NCBI RefSeq assembly: GCF_024053505.1
Contig: NZ_JAMXQS010000001.1
Span: 434,001 to 498,000, forward strand
Reading direction: 5' to 3'
Source: Mesorhizobium liriopis
Lineage (GTDB): Bacteria; Pseudomonadota; Alphaproteobacteria; Rhizobiales; Rhizobiaceae
DNA length: 64,000 nucleotides
Shown: one piece after another, positions 11,983-26,270 of the stretch
Layout: every line of letters begins with the position of its first letter
Numbering within the stretch: the first letter of the stretch is position 1
Made by a program: the position numbers and the translations under genes
Notes under the pieces: generated by a model
Seen by the model: only the letters and a program-made list of their open reading frames with translations
Told to the model about the DNA's origin: nothing
Databases searched by the model: none

Positions 11983-13017
11983 GTGACCAACAAGCTTTTG
12001 AAATCGAGCGTCTTCGCGTTCGCAGCGCTGTCGCTGTCGATGATCGCATCGGCCGCCTCCGCGCAGGACGCGGTCAGCGCGTGCCTGATCACCAAGACCG
12101 ACACCAACCCCTTCTTCGTCAAGATGAAGGAAGGTGCCACGGCCAAGGCCAAGGAACTCGGCGTCACGCTGAAGTCCTATGCCGGCAAGATCGACGGCGA
12201 CTCGGAAAGCCAGGTCGCGGCCATCGAGAGCTGCATCGCCGATGGCGCCAAGGGTATCCTGATCGCAGCCTCCGACACCGCCGGCATCGTGCCTTCGGTG
12301 AAGAAGGCGCGTGACGCCGGCCTGCTCGTGATCGCGCTCGACACGCCGCTTCAGCCTGTCGATGCCGCCGACGCGACATTCGCCACGGACAACCTGCTCG
12401 CCGGCAAGCTGATCGGCCAATGGGCGGCCGCCACCATGGGCGACAAGGCCAAGGACGCCAAGATCGGCTTCCTCGACCTCACCCCCTCGCAGCCTTCCGT
12501 GGACGTGCTGCGCGACCAGGGCTTCATGATGGGCTTCGGCATCGACACCAAGGACCCGAACAAGATCGGCGACGAGGACGATCCGCGCATCGTCGGCCAT
12601 GACGTCACCAACGGCAACGAGGAAGGCGGCCGCAAGGCGATGGAGAACCTTCTCCAGAAGGACAATTCCATCAACGTCATTCACACCATCAACGAGCCGG
12701 CCGCTGTCGGCGCCTATCAGGCGCTCAAGGCCGTCGGCCTCGAAAGCCAGGTGCTGATCGTCTCGGTCGATGGCGGCTGCCCCGGCGTGAAATCGGTGCA
12801 GGAAGGCGTGATCGGCGCGACCTCGCAGCAGTACCCGCTGCAGATGGCGGCGCTCGGCGTCGAGGCCATCAAGAAGTTCGCCGACACGGGCGAGAAGCCC
12901 AAGCCGACCGAAGGCAAGGACTTCTTCGACACCGGTGTGGCGCTTGTCACCGACAAGCCGGTGCAGGGCGTCGAATCGATCGACGTGAAGACCGGCCTCG
13001 ACAAGTGCTGGGGCTGA
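11983..13017 (+). CDS. Sugar ABC transporter periplasmic substrate-binding protein (FrcB-like)
   Basis: A 344-residue periplasmic binding protein of the ribose/galactose-binding cluster (Peripla_BP_4). The N-terminal signal peptide is [18 protein letters not shown] with cleavage after A-S-A. The mature part starts with [21 protein letters not shown], typical of the fructose-binding FrcB type, with a hinge-region [14 protein letters not shown] motif. GTG at 11983 is chosen because GGGAGGAATTC sits at ideal spacing; the longer ORF would bury the signal peptide. It is first in an operon with permease and ATPase genes. Fructose as substrate is inferred. Confidence 0.88.
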   Translation: MTNKLLKSSVFAFAALSLSMIASAASAQDAVSACLITKTDTNPFFVKMKEGATAKAKELGVTLKSYAGKIDGDSESQVAAIESCIADGAKGILIAASDTAGIVPSVKKARDAGLLVIALDTPLQPVDAADATFATDNLLAGKLIGQWAAATMGDKAKDAKIGFLDLTPSQPSVDVLRDQGFMMGFGIDTKDPNKIGDEDDPRIVGHDVTNGNEEGGRKAMENLLQKDNSINVIHTINEPAAVGAYQALKAVGLESQVLIVSVDGGCPGVKSVQEGVIGATSQQYPLQMAALGVEAIKKFADTGEKPKPTEGKDFFDTGVALVTDKPVQGVESIDVKTGLDKCWG

Positions 13018-13031
13018 AATAACAGAGGGGC

Positions 13032-13102
13032 GGGCCGGTCGGCCTTGCGTGCCTGACCGGCCCATAAACCCGAAAGGGGCTGCCTGAGGAGGCGGCCCCT
13101 TT
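13032..13102 (+). other. Two stem-loops between binding-protein and permease genes
   Basis: GGGCCGGTC (13032-13040) pairs with GACCGGCCC (13055-13063). AAAGGGGC (13073-13080) pairs with GCCCCTTT (13095-13102), with an inner GCCT/AGGC stem. Such structures behind binding-protein genes commonly block 3' exonucleases or partly terminate transcription, giving more binding protein than permease. The role here is inference. Confidence 0.6.
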
Positions 13103-13134
13103 CACCCAACAGCCGGCTCCGGGAGGGAGAAATC

Positions 13135-14199
13135 ATGGCTCAGGCGCAAGACTATGAACGGGTGATCGAAGGCAGCGACCGCTCGGTCGCGAGCTTCGAG
13201 CACGAGTCCGTGCCCTTCGTGAAGCGGGCGCAGCATTTCCTGCATTCCAACCCGGCCGCCGTGCCGCTGATCGTTTTGATCGCCTCGATCCTGATCTTCG
13301 GCCTCACGATCGGCGGACGCTTCTTCTCGTCCTATACCCTGACGCTGATCCTGCAGCAGATCGCCATCGTCGGCATGCTGGGCGCGGCGCAGACGCTGGT
13401 GATCCTGACCGCCGGCATCGACCTCTCCATCGGCGTGATCATGGTGATCTCGTCCGTGGTGATGGGCAATGTCGCCGTGTCCTATGGCCTGCCGGCACCC
13501 ATCGCGGTTGTGGCCGGATTGGCGACGGGCTTCCTGTGCGGGCTGCTCAACGGCTTTCTCGTGGCGGTGGTGAAATTGCCGCCCTTCATCGTGACGCTGG
13601 GCACGTGGAACATCGTCATGGCGACGAATTTCATCTACTCGGCCAATGAAACGATCCGCGATGCCGATGTGGCGGCGACCGCCCCGCTTCTGCAACTGTT
13701 CGGCATCAATTTCCGCGTCGGCTCAGCGGTTCTGACGCTGGGCGTGCTCGCCATGGTGCTGCTCGTCGCCATTCTCTGGTACGTGCTCAACCACACTGCC
13801 TGGGGCCGCCACGTCTATGCAGTGGGCGACGACCCCGAGGCGGCGAAGCTTTCGGGCATCCAGACCAAGAAGGTTCTGATGGCCGTTTATGCCATCGCAG
13901 GGCTCATCGCGGGCTTCGCGGCCTGGGTTTCGATCGGCCGCAACGGCTCGGTTTCGCCTTCGGCCGCGGTCACCGACTACAATCTTCAGGCCATCACGGC
14001 CGCGGTCATCGGCGGCATCTCGCTCTTTGGCGGCCGCGGCTCGATCCTTGGCACCCTGTTCGGCGCGATGATCGTGGGCGTGGTCTCGATGGGCCTCAAC
14101 ATGCTCGGCGCCGATCCGCAGTGGAAGGTGCTTCTGACCGGCGTGCTGATCATCGGCGCGGTCGCGGTCGATCAGTGGATCAGAAAGGTTTCGGTGTAG
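13135..14199 (+). CDS. Sugar ABC transporter permease (FrcC-like)
   Basis: A 354-residue inner-membrane permease of the ribose/xylose/fructose group (BPD_transp_2). About ten hydrophobic segments run from residue 40 to the end. The family signature region is LTAGIDLSIGVIMVISSVV, and later GLIAGFAAWVSIGRNGSVSP and ITAAVIGGISLFGGRGSI. The ATG at 13135 follows GGGAGGGAGAAATC. It forms the channel for the binding protein encoded upstream and the ATPase two bases downstream. Confidence 0.9.
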   Translation: MAQAQDYERVIEGSDRSVASFEHESVPFVKRAQHFLHSNPAAVPLIVLIASILIFGLTIGGRFFSSYTLTLILQQIAIVGMLGAAQTLVILTAGIDLSIGVIMVISSVVMGNVAVSYGLPAPIAVVAGLATGFLCGLLNGFLVAVVKLPPFIVTLGTWNIVMATNFIYSANETIRDADVAATAPLLQLFGINFRVGSAVLTLGVLAMVLLVAILWYVLNHTAWGRHVYAVGDDPEAAKLSGIQTKKVLMAVYAIAGLIAGFAAWVSIGRNGSVSPSAAVTDYNLQAITAAVIGGISLFGGRGSILGTLFGAMIVGVVSMGLNMLGADPQWKVLLTGVLIIGAVAVDQWIRKVSV

Positions 14200-14201
14200 C
14201 C

Positions 14202-14984
14202 ATGAGCGCAGAACCCCTCCTTTCCGCCAAGGGCCTGGTCAAGCGCTACGGCCGCGTGACCGCCCTCGACCATGCCGACTTCGACCTCTATCCCGGCGAA
14301 ATCCTTGCCGTGATCGGCGACAACGGCGCGGGCAAGAGCTCGCTCATCAAGGCCATTTCCGGCGCCGTGATGCCCGACGAAGGCGAGATCCGGCTCGAAG
14401 GCAAACCGGTCCTGTTCAAGTCGCCGATGGAGGCGCGCGAAGCGGGCATCGAGACGGTCTACCAGAACCTGGCGCTTTCCCCGGCGCTTTCGATCGCCGA
14501 CAACATGTTTCTCGGTCGCGAGATCAGGAAGCCCGGCGTCATGGGCCAGTGGTTCCGCATGCTCGACCGGGCTGCCATGGAAAAGCGGGCGCGCGAGAAG
14601 CTGACCGAGCTCGGCCTGATGACGATCCAGAATATCGGGCAGGCGGTGGAAACGCTCTCGGGCGGCCAGCGCCAGGGCGTGGCAGTCGCGCGGGCTGCCG
14701 CCTTCGGCTCCAAGGTCGTGATCATGGACGAACCGACGGCCGCGCTCGGCGTCAAGGAAAGCCGGCGCGTGCTGGAACTGATCCTCGACGTGAAGCGGCG
14801 CGGCCTGCCGATCGTGCTCATCTCGCACAACATGCCGCACGTCTTCGAGGTGGCCGACCGCATCCACATCCATCGCCTCGGCCGCCGCCTCTGCGTCGTC
14901 GATCCGAAGCAGATCTCGATGTCGGACGCGGTGGCCCTGATGACGGGCGCCAAGAAGCCGCCGGAAGACGCGCTGGCGGCGTGA
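14202..14984 (+). CDS. Sugar ABC transporter ATP-binding protein (FrcA-like)
   Basis: A 260-residue single-domain ABC ATPase, shorter than the two-domain RbsA/XylG type and equal in length to FrcA. Walker A is GDNGAGKSS, the signature is LSGGQRQGVAVARA, Walker B is VVIMDEPTAALG and the switch His lies in LISHNMPHVFEVADR. It begins two bases after the permease stop and powers import. The next gene, glgP, has its own promoter. Confidence 0.9.
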   Translation: MSAEPLLSAKGLVKRYGRVTALDHADFDLYPGEILAVIGDNGAGKSSLIKAISGAVMPDEGEIRLEGKPVLFKSPMEAREAGIETVYQNLALSPALSIADNMFLGREIRKPGVMGQWFRMLDRAAMEKRAREKLTELGLMTIQNIGQAVETLSGGQRQGVAVARAAAFGSKVVIMDEPTAALGVKESRRVLELILDVKRRGLPIVLISHNMPHVFEVADRIHIHRLGRRLCVVDPKQISMSDAVALMTGAKKPPEDALAA

Positions 14985-15025
14985 TCGGCGGCATTCAGCC
15001 CAGCGATACAAAGCTTTCCTAACAT

Positions 15026-15053
15026 TTGAAAGCCTAGACAGGTCGCCTATAGT
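15026..15053 (+). promoter_or_regulatory. Sigma70-type promoter of the glycogen operon
   Basis: TTGAAA (15026-15031) and TATAGT (15048-15053) are separated by 16 bases, a close match to the consensus, 67 bases before the glgP start. The -35 lies in the 3' arm of a small inverted repeat, GCTTTC (15013-15018) / GAAAGC (15028-15033), which could serve as a regulator site or as the terminator of the upstream ABC operon. Confidence 0.65.
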
Positions 15054-15119
15054 CTTTGCGAGGGAGGGGGTGCGCATTCTCGCGCATCCGGCATTGGCTC
15101 GATCACAGAACGGGACATC

Positions 15120-17588
15120 ATGAACGTCGCGATTGCTTCCGCAGCCCTCCAGCCTTCGAGGCTCACCCCCGGCACAGATGTGCTGGCCAACGAAATCCTG
15201 AGCTGTCTGCGCTATCGCTTCGGCAAGGATGCCACGGTCGCGAAGCCGCATGACTGGCTGGCCGCTGCCATCCGCGTTGTCCGTGACCGGGTGATCGATC
15301 GCTGGATCGAAAGCACCAAGGAAGCCTATGACGACAGCCGAAAGCGGGTTTACTACCTTTCGCTCGAATTCCTGATCGGCCGCCTGACGCGCGACGCCTT
15401 CTCCAATCTCGGCATGATGGAGGAGATGCGCGCCGCCCTTCACAAGCTCGGCGTGGACCTCGACGTGATCGCAGCGCTCGAACCCGACGCCGCGCTCGGC
15501 AATGGCGGTCTGGGGCGTCTCGCCGCCTGCTTCATGGAATCGATGGCGACCGTGGACGTGCCGGCGCATGGCTACGGCATCCGCTACGAGAACGGCATGT
15601 TCCGGCAGGAATTCTCGGAAGGCTGGCAGGTGGAGCTGCCGGAAACCTGGCTCGACTATGGTAATCCGTGGGAATTCGAACGTCGCGAGCGCTCCTTCGA
15701 GGTCGGCTTCGGCGGTCTGGTGGAATTCGCGGAAGGCGACGACGAGAAGCATGTCTGGAAGCCGATCGAGCGCGTGCTCGCCGTCGCCTACGACACGCCG
15801 GTGGTGGGCTGGCGCGGGGAGCGCGTGAACACGTTGCGGCTCTGGTCGGCGATGCCGATCGACCCGATCCGCCTCGACGCGTTCAATGCCGGCGACCATA
15901 TCGGCGCGCTGCGCGACTTCACCAAGGCCGACACGCTGTCACGCGTGCTTTACCCCGCCGACGCGACGCCGGCGGGCCAGGAACTGAGGCTGCGGCAGGA
16001 ATATTTCTTCTCGGCCGCCTCGCTGCAGGACATCGTGCAGCGCCACTTGAGCCAGTATGGCGATCTCTCGACGCTCGGCCAGAAGGCGGCGATCCATCTC
16101 AACGACACCCATCCGGCCATCGCCGTGGCCGAGCTGATGCGGCTTCTGATGGACGTGCATGGCTTTGCGCTGGAAAAGGCGTGGGACATCACGCGCGAGA
16201 CCTTCGCCTACACGAACCACACGCTCTTGCCCGAGGCGCTGGAAAGCTGGCCCGTGCATCTGCTCGACCGCCTTCTGCCGCGCCATATGCAGATCGTCTA
16301 TTCGGTCAACTCGCTGCTCTTGAAGGAAGCGCGCGACAAGGACACGTTCAGCGACGATTCCATCAAGCGCATTTCGCTGATCGACGAGACCGGCGAGCGC
16401 CGGGTGCGCATGGGCAATCTGGCCTTCGCCGGCTCGCACTCGATCAACGGCGTTTCAGCCCTTCATACCGACCTGATGAAGGAAACGGTGTTCGCCGATC
16501 TCCACCGGCTCTACCCCGACCGCATCAACAACAAGACCAACGGCATCACGCCGCGCCGCTGGCTCCTGCAGTCCAATCCGGGCCTGACTCAACTCGCGCG
16601 CGAAACGATCGGGGATGGTTTCCTCGACGACGTCACGCTGCTGCGCGACCTCGAGGATTACGCCAAGGACGGCGGCTTCCAGGAAAAGTTCACCGGCGTG
16701 AAACGGCGGAACAAGGAGCGGCTGGCGGCACTCGTGGTCGAGCGCCTCGGCGTGAAGGTCGATCCTTCGGCGATGTTCGACATCCAGATCAAGCGCATCC
16801 ACGAATACAAGCGGCAGCTGCTGAACATCATCGAGGCTGTGGCGGTCTATGACCAGATCCGCTCCCACCCGGAAAAGGAGTGGGTGCCGCGCGTGAAGTT
16901 CTTCGGCGGCAAGGCGGCGCCGTCCTATGTGAACGCCAAGCTCATCATCAAGCTGGCGAACGACGTGGCGCGTGTGATCAACCGCGATCCCACCGTGCGC
17001 GGGCTGCTGAAGATCGTGTTCCTGCCGAACTACAATGTGAGCTTGGCCGAAGTGATGGTGCCGGCGGCCGACCTGTCCGAGCAGATCTCGACGGCCGGCA
17101 TGGAGGCTTCCGGCACCGGCAACATGAAGTTCGCGCTGAACGGCGCGCTGACCATCGGCACGCTCGACGGCGCCAATGTCGAGATGCAGGAGCATGTCGG
17201 CGCGGACAATATCGTGATCTTCGGCCTCACCGCGGAAGAGGTCGCCGAGCGGCGGCGTGAGGGATATTCGCCGCGCGATGTGATCGCGCAGTCGCCCGAA
17301 CTTTCGCAGGCGCTGTCCTCGATCTCGTCGGGCGTTTTCTCGCCGGACGACCCGGACCGCTATCGCGGCCTGATGGACGGCATCTACAACACCGACTGGT
17401 TCATGGTAGCTGCCGATTTCGACGCCTACACCGACGCGCAGCGCAAGGTCGACGCGATCTGGCGCGACCCGCAGCTCTGGGCTGAAAAGTCCATCCTGAA
17501 CACCGCGCGCATGGGCTGGTTTTCTTCGGACCGGACCATTCGCGAATATGCCAGGGATATCTGGAATACGCCGACAGTGGGCGGATAG
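15120..17588 (+). CDS. glgP: Glycogen/starch/alpha-glucan phosphorylase
   Basis: An 822-residue glycosyltransferase family 35 enzyme releasing glucose 1-phosphate from glycogen in the cytoplasm. Seen in order: [11 protein letters not shown] near the N-terminus, [47 protein letters not shown], and the C-terminal PLP-lysine motif [20 protein letters not shown]. Length is normal for the family. It leads a cluster with glgB 77 bases downstream, which supplies branching; the same operon thus carries degradation and synthesis genes. Confidence 0.97.
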   Translation: MNVAIASAALQPSRLTPGTDVLANEILSCLRYRFGKDATVAKPHDWLAAAIRVVRDRVIDRWIESTKEAYDDSRKRVYYLSLEFLIGRLTRDAFSNLGMMEEMRAALHKLGVDLDVIAALEPDAALGNGGLGRLAACFMESMATVDVPAHGYGIRYENGMFRQEFSEGWQVELPETWLDYGNPWEFERRERSFEVGFGGLVEFAEGDDEKHVWKPIERVLAVAYDTPVVGWRGERVNTLRLWSAMPIDPIRLDAFNAGDHIGALRDFTKADTLSRVLYPADATPAGQELRLRQEYFFSAASLQDIVQRHLSQYGDLSTLGQKAAIHLNDTHPAIAVAELMRLLMDVHGFALEKAWDITRETFAYTNHTLLPEALESWPVHLLDRLLPRHMQIVYSVNSLLLKEARDKDTFSDDSIKRISLIDETGERRVRMGNLAFAGSHSINGVSALHTDLMKETVFADLHRLYPDRINNKTNGITPRRWLLQSNPGLTQLARETIGDGFLDDVTLLRDLEDYAKDGGFQEKFTGVKRRNKERLAALVVERLGVKVDPSAMFDIQIKRIHEYKRQLLNIIEAVAVYDQIRSHPEKEWVPRVKFFGGKAAPSYVNAKLIIKLANDVARVINRDPTVRGLLKIVFLPNYNVSLAEVMVPAADLSEQISTAGMEASGTGNMKFALNGALTIGTLDGANVEMQEHVGADNIVIFGLTAEEVAERRREGYSPRDVIAQSPELSQALSSISSGVFSPDDPDRYRGLMDGIYNTDWFMVAADFDAYTDAQRKVDAIWRDPQLWAEKSILNTARMGWFSSDRTIREYARDIWNTPTVGG

Positions 17589-17665
17589 CCGAACCGGAGC
17601 ACTGGCGGGAACTGGCCTGCGCCCCAGATAGTTGGAATGAAAAGGGCAAGCAGACAGGGGGCGGC

Positions 17666-19876
17666 ATGACGGTTTCAGAGGCGCGCAAGGCGAGCGTTGC
17701 GGAAGATGCGCGCGTGTCGCCGTCGGAAGTCGATGCCATCATCTCCGGCAGCCATGGCGACCCGTTTCGCGTGCTGGGCGTTCAGGAGGCGAGCGACCGG
17801 TTGCTGGCGCGCGCCTTCGTGCCACATGCCGAAACGCTCGACGTCTTCACGCTTGCCGGCGAGCCGCTGGGCGAGCTTCAGCGCACAAACGATTCCGGCT
17901 TTTTCGAAGGGCCGGTCACCATCAAGACGCGGCAGCCGCTGAAATATCGCGCGCGCAACGCGGGCGGCGAATGGTGGGTGACGGACCCGTATTCGTTCGG
18001 TCCGGTGCTCGGGCCGATGGACGATTATTATATCGGCGAGGGATCGCACCTGCGGCTCTTCGACAAGCTCGGCGCGCATGTGATCGAGCATGAGGGTGCG
18101 AAGGGCGTGCATTTTGCCGTCTGGGCGCCGAACGCGCGGCGTGTTTCCGTGGTCGGCGACTTCAATGAATGGGACGGCCGCCGCCTGCCCATGCGCCTGC
18201 GCCGCGACACCGGCGTGTGGGAAATCTTCGTGCCCGACATCGAAGCGGGCCGGGCCTACAAATATGAGATCATCGGGGCTGACGGCGCGCGTCAGCCGCT
18301 CAAGGCCGACCCTTTCGCGTTCCGCTCGGAGCTGCGGCCGAAGACGGCCTCCGTCACCGACTGGCAGCCGGCGCATGAGTGGGCCGATCAGGGCCACCGC
18401 GAATACTGGCAGAAGGCCGATGCGCGGCGTCAGCCGATCTCGATCCTCGAAGTGCATGCGGGGTCTTGGCAGAAGCGCGAGGACGGGTCGTTCCTGTCAT
18501 GGGACGAGCTGGCGGACCGGCTGATCCCCTATGCGGTCGATATGGGCTTCACCCATGTCGAGTTCCTGCCGATTTCCGAGCACCCTTACGATCCGTCATG
18601 GGGCTATCAAACGACCGGCCTCTACGCGCCCTCGGCGCGCTTCGGCGAGCCGGAAGGCTTCGCGCGCTTCGTGGACGGCGCGCATCTGGCGGGCCTCGGT
18701 GTCATTCTCGACTGGGTGCCGGCGCATTTCCCGACCGATGCGCACGGCTTGGCCCATTTCGACGGCACCGCGCTCTATGAGCACGCCGATCCGCGCCAAG
18801 GCTACCATCCCGACTGGAACACGCTGATCTACAATTTCGGGCGCAAGGAGGTTCTGTCCTTCCTCGTCAACAACGCGCTGTTCTGGGCCGAGAAGTATCA
18901 TGTCGACGGGTTGCGCGTGGATGCGGTGGCCTCGATGCTCTACCGCGACTACTCCCGCAAGGAAGGCGAGTGGATCCCCAACGAGCAGGGCGGGCGCGAG
19001 AACTGGGAGGCGGTGCGGTTCCTGCAGGACATGAACAAGGCCGTTTACGGCACCCATCCCGGCATCATGACGATCGCCGAGGAATCGACCTCTTGGCCGA
19101 AGGTCTCGGCGCCCGTGCACGAGGGCGGCCTGGGCTTCGGCTTCAAGTGGAACATGGGCTTCATGCACGACACGCTGCAATATCTCGCGCGTGACCCGGC
19201 GCACCGGAAGTATCACCACGACGAGATCACCTTCGGGCTCGTCTATGCCTATAGCGAGAACTTCGTTCTGCCGCTGAGCCACGACGAGGTGGTACATGGC
19301 AAGGGCTCGCTGCTCGCCAAGATGTCGGGCGACGACTGGCAGAAATTCGCGACGCTGCGCGCCTATTACGGCTTCATGTGGGGCTATCCCGGCAAGAAGC
19401 TGTTGTTCATGGGACAGGAATTCGCCCAGCGCGCGGAATGGTCGGAAAGCCGGCCGCTCGACTGGTGGCTGCTCGATGCGCCCGCGCATGAGGGCGTGCG
19501 GCGGCTCGTACGCGATCTGAACTTCGCTTATCGCGAGGTGCCGGCACTGCATGCGCGCGATTGCGAGCCCGAGGGCTTCCAGTGGCTGATCGGCGACGAC
19601 AGCCAGAACTCGATCTTCGCCTGGGCGCGGATGGCCCCTGACACGGCACCCGTGGCGGTCATCACGAACTTTACGCCGGTTGTGCGGGAAAACTATCGCG
19701 TGCCCTTGCCGAAAAAGGGAAAGTGGCGCGAAATCGTGAACACCGATGCCGAGTCTTACGGGGGCTCGGGCGTCGGCAATAACGGCGCCGTGGAGGCGGT
19801 GGAGGATGGGAACGGTGCGGCCGCATGGCTGACGGTCCCGCCGCTCGCGACGCTGATACTGGAGCTGGAAGCGTAA
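17666..19876 (+). CDS. glgB: 1,4-alpha-glucan branching enzyme
   Basis: A 736-residue GH13 enzyme that introduces alpha-1,6 branches in glycogen. It has the long form: an N-terminal CBM48-like module about residues 25-130 ([13 protein letters not shown]), a second CBM48 ([23 protein letters not shown]), and the catalytic barrel. Conserved regions include [33 protein letters not shown] (nucleophile Asp), [11 protein letters not shown] (acid/base Glu) and [15 protein letters not shown]. It lies between glgP and glgC on the same strand, 22 bases before glgC. Confidence 0.97.
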   Translation: MTVSEARKASVAEDARVSPSEVDAIISGSHGDPFRVLGVQEASDRLLARAFVPHAETLDVFTLAGEPLGELQRTNDSGFFEGPVTIKTRQPLKYRARNAGGEWWVTDPYSFGPVLGPMDDYYIGEGSHLRLFDKLGAHVIEHEGAKGVHFAVWAPNARRVSVVGDFNEWDGRRLPMRLRRDTGVWEIFVPDIEAGRAYKYEIIGADGARQPLKADPFAFRSELRPKTASVTDWQPAHEWADQGHREYWQKADARRQPISILEVHAGSWQKREDGSFLSWDELADRLIPYAVDMGFTHVEFLPISEHPYDPSWGYQTTGLYAPSARFGEPEGFARFVDGAHLAGLGVILDWVPAHFPTDAHGLAHFDGTALYEHADPRQGYHPDWNTLIYNFGRKEVLSFLVNNALFWAEKYHVDGLRVDAVASMLYRDYSRKEGEWIPNEQGGRENWEAVRFLQDMNKAVYGTHPGIMTIAEESTSWPKVSAPVHEGGLGFGFKWNMGFMHDTLQYLARDPAHRKYHHDEITFGLVYAYSENFVLPLSHDEVVHGKGSLLAKMSGDDWQKFATLRAYYGFMWGYPGKKLLFMGQEFAQRAEWSESRPLDWWLLDAPAHEGVRRLVRDLNFAYREVPALHARDCEPEGFQWLIGDDSQNSIFAWARMAPDTAPVAVITNFTPVVRENYRVPLPKKGKWREIVNTDAESYGGSGVGNNGAVEAVEDGNGAAAWLTVPPLATLILELEA

Positions 19877-19898
19877 GGGGTTCGAGGGAGGAAACCGG

Positions 19899-21161
19899 AT
19901 GGAAGGATCGAGACGAGTTCAGCCGCTGGCGCGTGACGCCATGGCTTATGTTCTTGCGGGCGGGCGGGGAAGCCGCCTGAAGGAACTGACCGATCGGCGC
20001 GCCAAGCCCGCCGTTTACTTCGGCGGCAAGACGCGCATCATCGATTTCGCGCTGTCGAATGCCTTGAACTCCGGCATTCGCCGCATCGGGGTGGCGACAC
20101 AATACAAGGCGCATTCGCTGATCCGCCACCTGCAGCGCGGCTGGAACTTCCTGCGGCCCGAGCGAAACGAGAGCTTCGACATTCTGCCCGCCAGCCAGCG
20201 CGTGTCGGAAACGCAGTGGTATGAGGGCACGGCGGATGCGGTGTTCCAGAACATCGACATCATCGAGGCCTATGGGCCCGAATACATGGTCATCCTCGCG
20301 GGCGACCACATCTACAAGATGGACTACGAATTGATGCTGCAGCAGCATGTCAATTCGGGTGCGAACGTCACCGTCGGCTGCCTCGAAGTGCCCCGCATGG
20401 AAGCCACGGGCTTCGGCGTGATGCATGTGGACGAGACCGACCGCATCATCTCCTTCATCGAAAAGCCGGCCGACCCGCCCGGCATCCCGGGCCAGCCGGA
20501 CCTCGCGCTGGCTTCGATGGGCATCTACGTCTTCAACACGGCGTTCCTGATGGACCAACTGCGCCGCGACGCGGCGACCGACGGTTCGGCGCGCGACTTC
20601 GGCAAGGACATCATTCCCTATATCGTCGAGCACGGACACGCGCAGGCGCACCGCTTCGCGCAGTCCTGCGTGCGCTCCTCCTTCGAGCGCGAGGCCTATT
20701 GGCGCGATGTGGGAACGATCGATGCCTATTGGGAAGCCAATATCGACTTGACGGACGTCACGCCCGAACTCGACCTCTACGACCGCGAATGGCCGATCTG
20801 GACCTATGCGGAGATCAAGCCGCCGGCGAAATTCGTGCATGACGACGAGGGTCGGCGCGGCTCGGCGGTGTCGTCGCTGGTCGCGGGCGACTGCATCGTG
20901 TCGGGCGCGTCGCTGCGCCGTTCGCTGGTCTTCACCGGCGCGCGCATCAATTCGTTCTCCTCGCTGAACGAGGCGGTGGTGCTGCCCGATTGCACGATCG
21001 GACGCGGCGCGCGGCTCAACCGCGTGGTGATCGATCACGGCGTGAAGATCCCCGAAGGTCTCGTGGTCGGCGAGGATGCCGTGCAGGACAGCGAGCGGTT
21101 CCGCGTGTCGGAGGGCGGGATCGTCCTGATCACGCAGGATATGATCAACAGGTTGGATTGA
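19899..21161 (+). CDS. glgC: Glucose-1-phosphate adenylyltransferase
   Basis: A 420-residue ADP-glucose pyrophosphorylase, the committed step of bacterial glycogen synthesis. Visible motifs are [24 protein letters not shown] (nucleotide-binding loop), [14 protein letters not shown] (metal Asp), [18 protein letters not shown] (substrate Lys), and a C-terminal left-handed beta-helix region used in allosteric control. GGGAGGAAACC precedes the ATG. It ends immediately before glgA. Confidence 0.97.
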   Translation: MEGSRRVQPLARDAMAYVLAGGRGSRLKELTDRRAKPAVYFGGKTRIIDFALSNALNSGIRRIGVATQYKAHSLIRHLQRGWNFLRPERNESFDILPASQRVSETQWYEGTADAVFQNIDIIEAYGPEYMVILAGDHIYKMDYELMLQQHVNSGANVTVGCLEVPRMEATGFGVMHVDETDRIISFIEKPADPPGIPGQPDLALASMGIYVFNTAFLMDQLRRDAATDGSARDFGKDIIPYIVEHGHAQAHRFAQSCVRSSFEREAYWRDVGTIDAYWEANIDLTDVTPELDLYDREWPIWTYAEIKPPAKFVHDDEGRRGSAVSSLVAGDCIVSGASLRRSLVFTGARINSFSSLNEAVVLPDCTIGRGARLNRVVIDHGVKIPEGLVVGEDAVQDSERFRVSEGGIVLITQDMINRLD

Positions 21162-21176
21162 TTGGCTCGTTCAAAC

Positions 21177-24250
<3,074 letters not shown>

Positions 24251-24280
24251 CCTTCTCTGTCTTACGGTCGCGTCCCGAAA

Positions 24281-26257
24281 ATGGGGCGCGACATGACCGA
24301 AACCTCCTCCATCAAGCTCGGCGCAACGCCTGAAAAGAAGGGCGTGCGCTTTGCCGTGCGTTCGGAAACGGCGGAACGGGTCTGGTTTTCGGTCTTCAAC
24401 AAGAAGGGCGATGACGAGATCGCGCGGGTCGAGCTGACACGGGACGGGACGGTCTTTTCCGGGCTGGTGCCGAAGCTGAAGGCCGGCGCGCGTTACGGCT
24501 TCCGCGCGGATGGGCCCTATGACCCGGCGCGGGGGCTTTGGTTCGACCCCGACAAGCTGCTGATCGACCCCTATGCGGCCGCGATCGACGGGCCATACCA
24601 CTACGATGCGCGACTGGGCGCGAAGCGCGGCGAGGGAGGCGATACCGCGCCTCTGCTGCCGAAATGCGTGGTGGTGGAGGAAACAGGGCCTTTGAGGCTC
24701 GAAGCACCGCGCTTCGCGCCGGGCGGACTGATCTACGAGCTCTCGGTTCGCGCCTTCACGATGCTGCACCCGAAGGTACCGAAGAAGAAGCGCGGCACGG
24801 TGGCGGCACTCGCCGAACCGGCCGTGATCGAGCACCTGAAGACGCTCGGCGTTGCGGCTGTCGAGCTGATGCCGATCACCGCGACCATGGACGAGCGGCA
24901 TTTGCCCTCTTTGGGTTTGAGCAATGCCTGGGGCTACAATCCGGTGACGTTCATGGCGCTCGACCCGCGCCTCGTGCCCGGCGGCATGGCGGAATTGCGC
25001 CAGACGGTGGCGAAGCTGCATGAAGCGGGGATCGGCGTCATTCTCGATCTGGTGTTCAACCATACGGCGGAAAGCGATGCCGAAGGGCCGACGCTTTCCC
25101 TGCGCGGGCTCGACGCGCCGGCCTATTTCCGGCACGCGGAAAACGGCGCGTTGATCAACGATACCGGCACGGGCAACACGGTGCGCACCGATCACCCGGC
25201 CGTGCAGGCGATGGTGCTCGAAAGCCTGCGCCGCTTCGTGGAACTCGCGGGCGTGGACGGCTTCCGCTTCGATCTCGGCACGGTGCTGGGGCGAGGGGAG
25301 AACGGGTTCGCGCGCGACGCGCCGCTGCTCGACGCCATCCGCAACCATCCGGTGATCGGCAGCCGCCTGCTTGTCATGGAGCCTTGGGATATCGGGCCGG
25401 GCGGCTATCAGCTGGGCAGGTTCGGTGCGCCGTTCCTCGAATGGAACGACCGCGCACGCGACGACATCCGCCGCTTCTGGCGCGGCGATGGCGGCATGGC
25501 CGGGCAGCTCGCCACACGCATCGCCGGGTCGTTCGATCTGTTCGACGGCGAGGCGACGCGTAGCGTGAACTTTCTCGCGGCCCATGACGGCTTCACGCTG
25601 GCCGACACGGTTGCCTACCAAGCCAAGCACAATGAGGCGAATGGCGAGGAAAACCGCGACGGGCACGACGACAACCATTCCTGGAACAATGGGGCCGAAG
25701 GGCCGAGCGATGACCCGCATGTGCTGGACGCGCGCCGGCGCGACATCCGCGCGCTGTTGTCCACGCTGTTCGTCTCGCGCGGCGCGATCATGCTGACTGC
25801 CGGGGACGAGTGGGGCCGCACGCAGCATGGCAACAACAATGCCTATGCGCAGGACAATGAACGCTTCCGGCTGGACTGGAAGAACCGCGACAAGGGGCTC
25901 GAAGCGCATGTCGCCGCCCTTGCGTCGCTGCGGCGGCAGGTGCCGGCTCTTCACGATCTCGGCCATCTGAGTGAGGCGACGGCGTGGCTCGGGGCGGACG
26001 GTGTGTCACTCTCCCCGCAGCGCTGGGAAGAGCCCGAGCGCCGTCGTTTCACGTTGTTGCTCAAGACCGGCTCGAGCGATGGTTCGCGGCTGGCGATCGT
26101 CATCAATGGCGACCGTCGGGCCCAGCATTTCGCGCTACCGCAGCGAGACGGGTGGCGCTGGGAATTGGCAGTGCCCGAGGAGGCGCGGATCGGGCTGGAT
26201 GGTGTGGTGGCGGATGGACGCACGGTCGTGATCCTGATCGAGCGCGCGGCGGGCTGA
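24281..26257 (+). CDS. glgX: Glycogen debranching enzyme GlgX (isoamylase type)
   Basis: A 658-residue GH13 debranching enzyme that hydrolyses alpha-1,6 links of limit dextrins made by GlgP. It shows an N-terminal CBM48 (GVRFAVRSETAERVWFSVFNKKG), then LIYELSVRAFTMLHP, AWGYNPVTFMALDPR, GVILDLVFNHTAE, GVDGFRFDLGTVLGR (nucleophile), and FLAAHDGFTLADTV. The catalytic Glu position appears as MEPWDIGPGGYQLG. The start could be 24281 or the ATG at 24293; neither has a strong ribosome site. It closes the glycogen cluster and converges on the tadG-like gene. Confidence 0.94.
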   Translation: MGRDMTETSSIKLGATPEKKGVRFAVRSETAERVWFSVFNKKGDDEIARVELTRDGTVFSGLVPKLKAGARYGFRADGPYDPARGLWFDPDKLLIDPYAAAIDGPYHYDARLGAKRGEGGDTAPLLPKCVVVEETGPLRLEAPRFAPGGLIYELSVRAFTMLHPKVPKKKRGTVAALAEPAVIEHLKTLGVAAVELMPITATMDERHLPSLGLSNAWGYNPVTFMALDPRLVPGGMAELRQTVAKLHEAGIGVILDLVFNHTAESDAEGPTLSLRGLDAPAYFRHAENGALINDTGTGNTVRTDHPAVQAMVLESLRRFVELAGVDGFRFDLGTVLGRGENGFARDAPLLDAIRNHPVIGSRLLVMEPWDIGPGGYQLGRFGAPFLEWNDRARDDIRRFWRGDGGMAGQLATRIAGSFDLFDGEATRSVNFLAAHDGFTLADTVAYQAKHNEANGEENRDGHDDNHSWNNGAEGPSDDPHVLDARRRDIRALLSTLFVSRGAIMLTAGDEWGRTQHGNNNAYAQDNERFRLDWKNRDKGLEAHVAALASLRRQVPALHDLGHLSEATAWLGADGVSLSPQRWEEPERRRFTLLLKTGSSDGSRLAIVINGDRRAQHFALPQRDGWRWELAVPEEARIGLDGVVADGRTVVILIERAAG

Positions 26258-26270
26258 GGCGCACTCGCGC

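Noticed and set aside
14172-15899. Minus-strand frame of 575 codons over the ABC ATPase and glgP
   Set aside because: Crosses the glgP promoter and two clear plus-strand genes; shadow frame.
21162-21176. TTG start for glgA directly behind the glgC stop
   Set aside because: Would add five residues to the canonical MKVLSV start with no ribosome site; kept only as an alternative.
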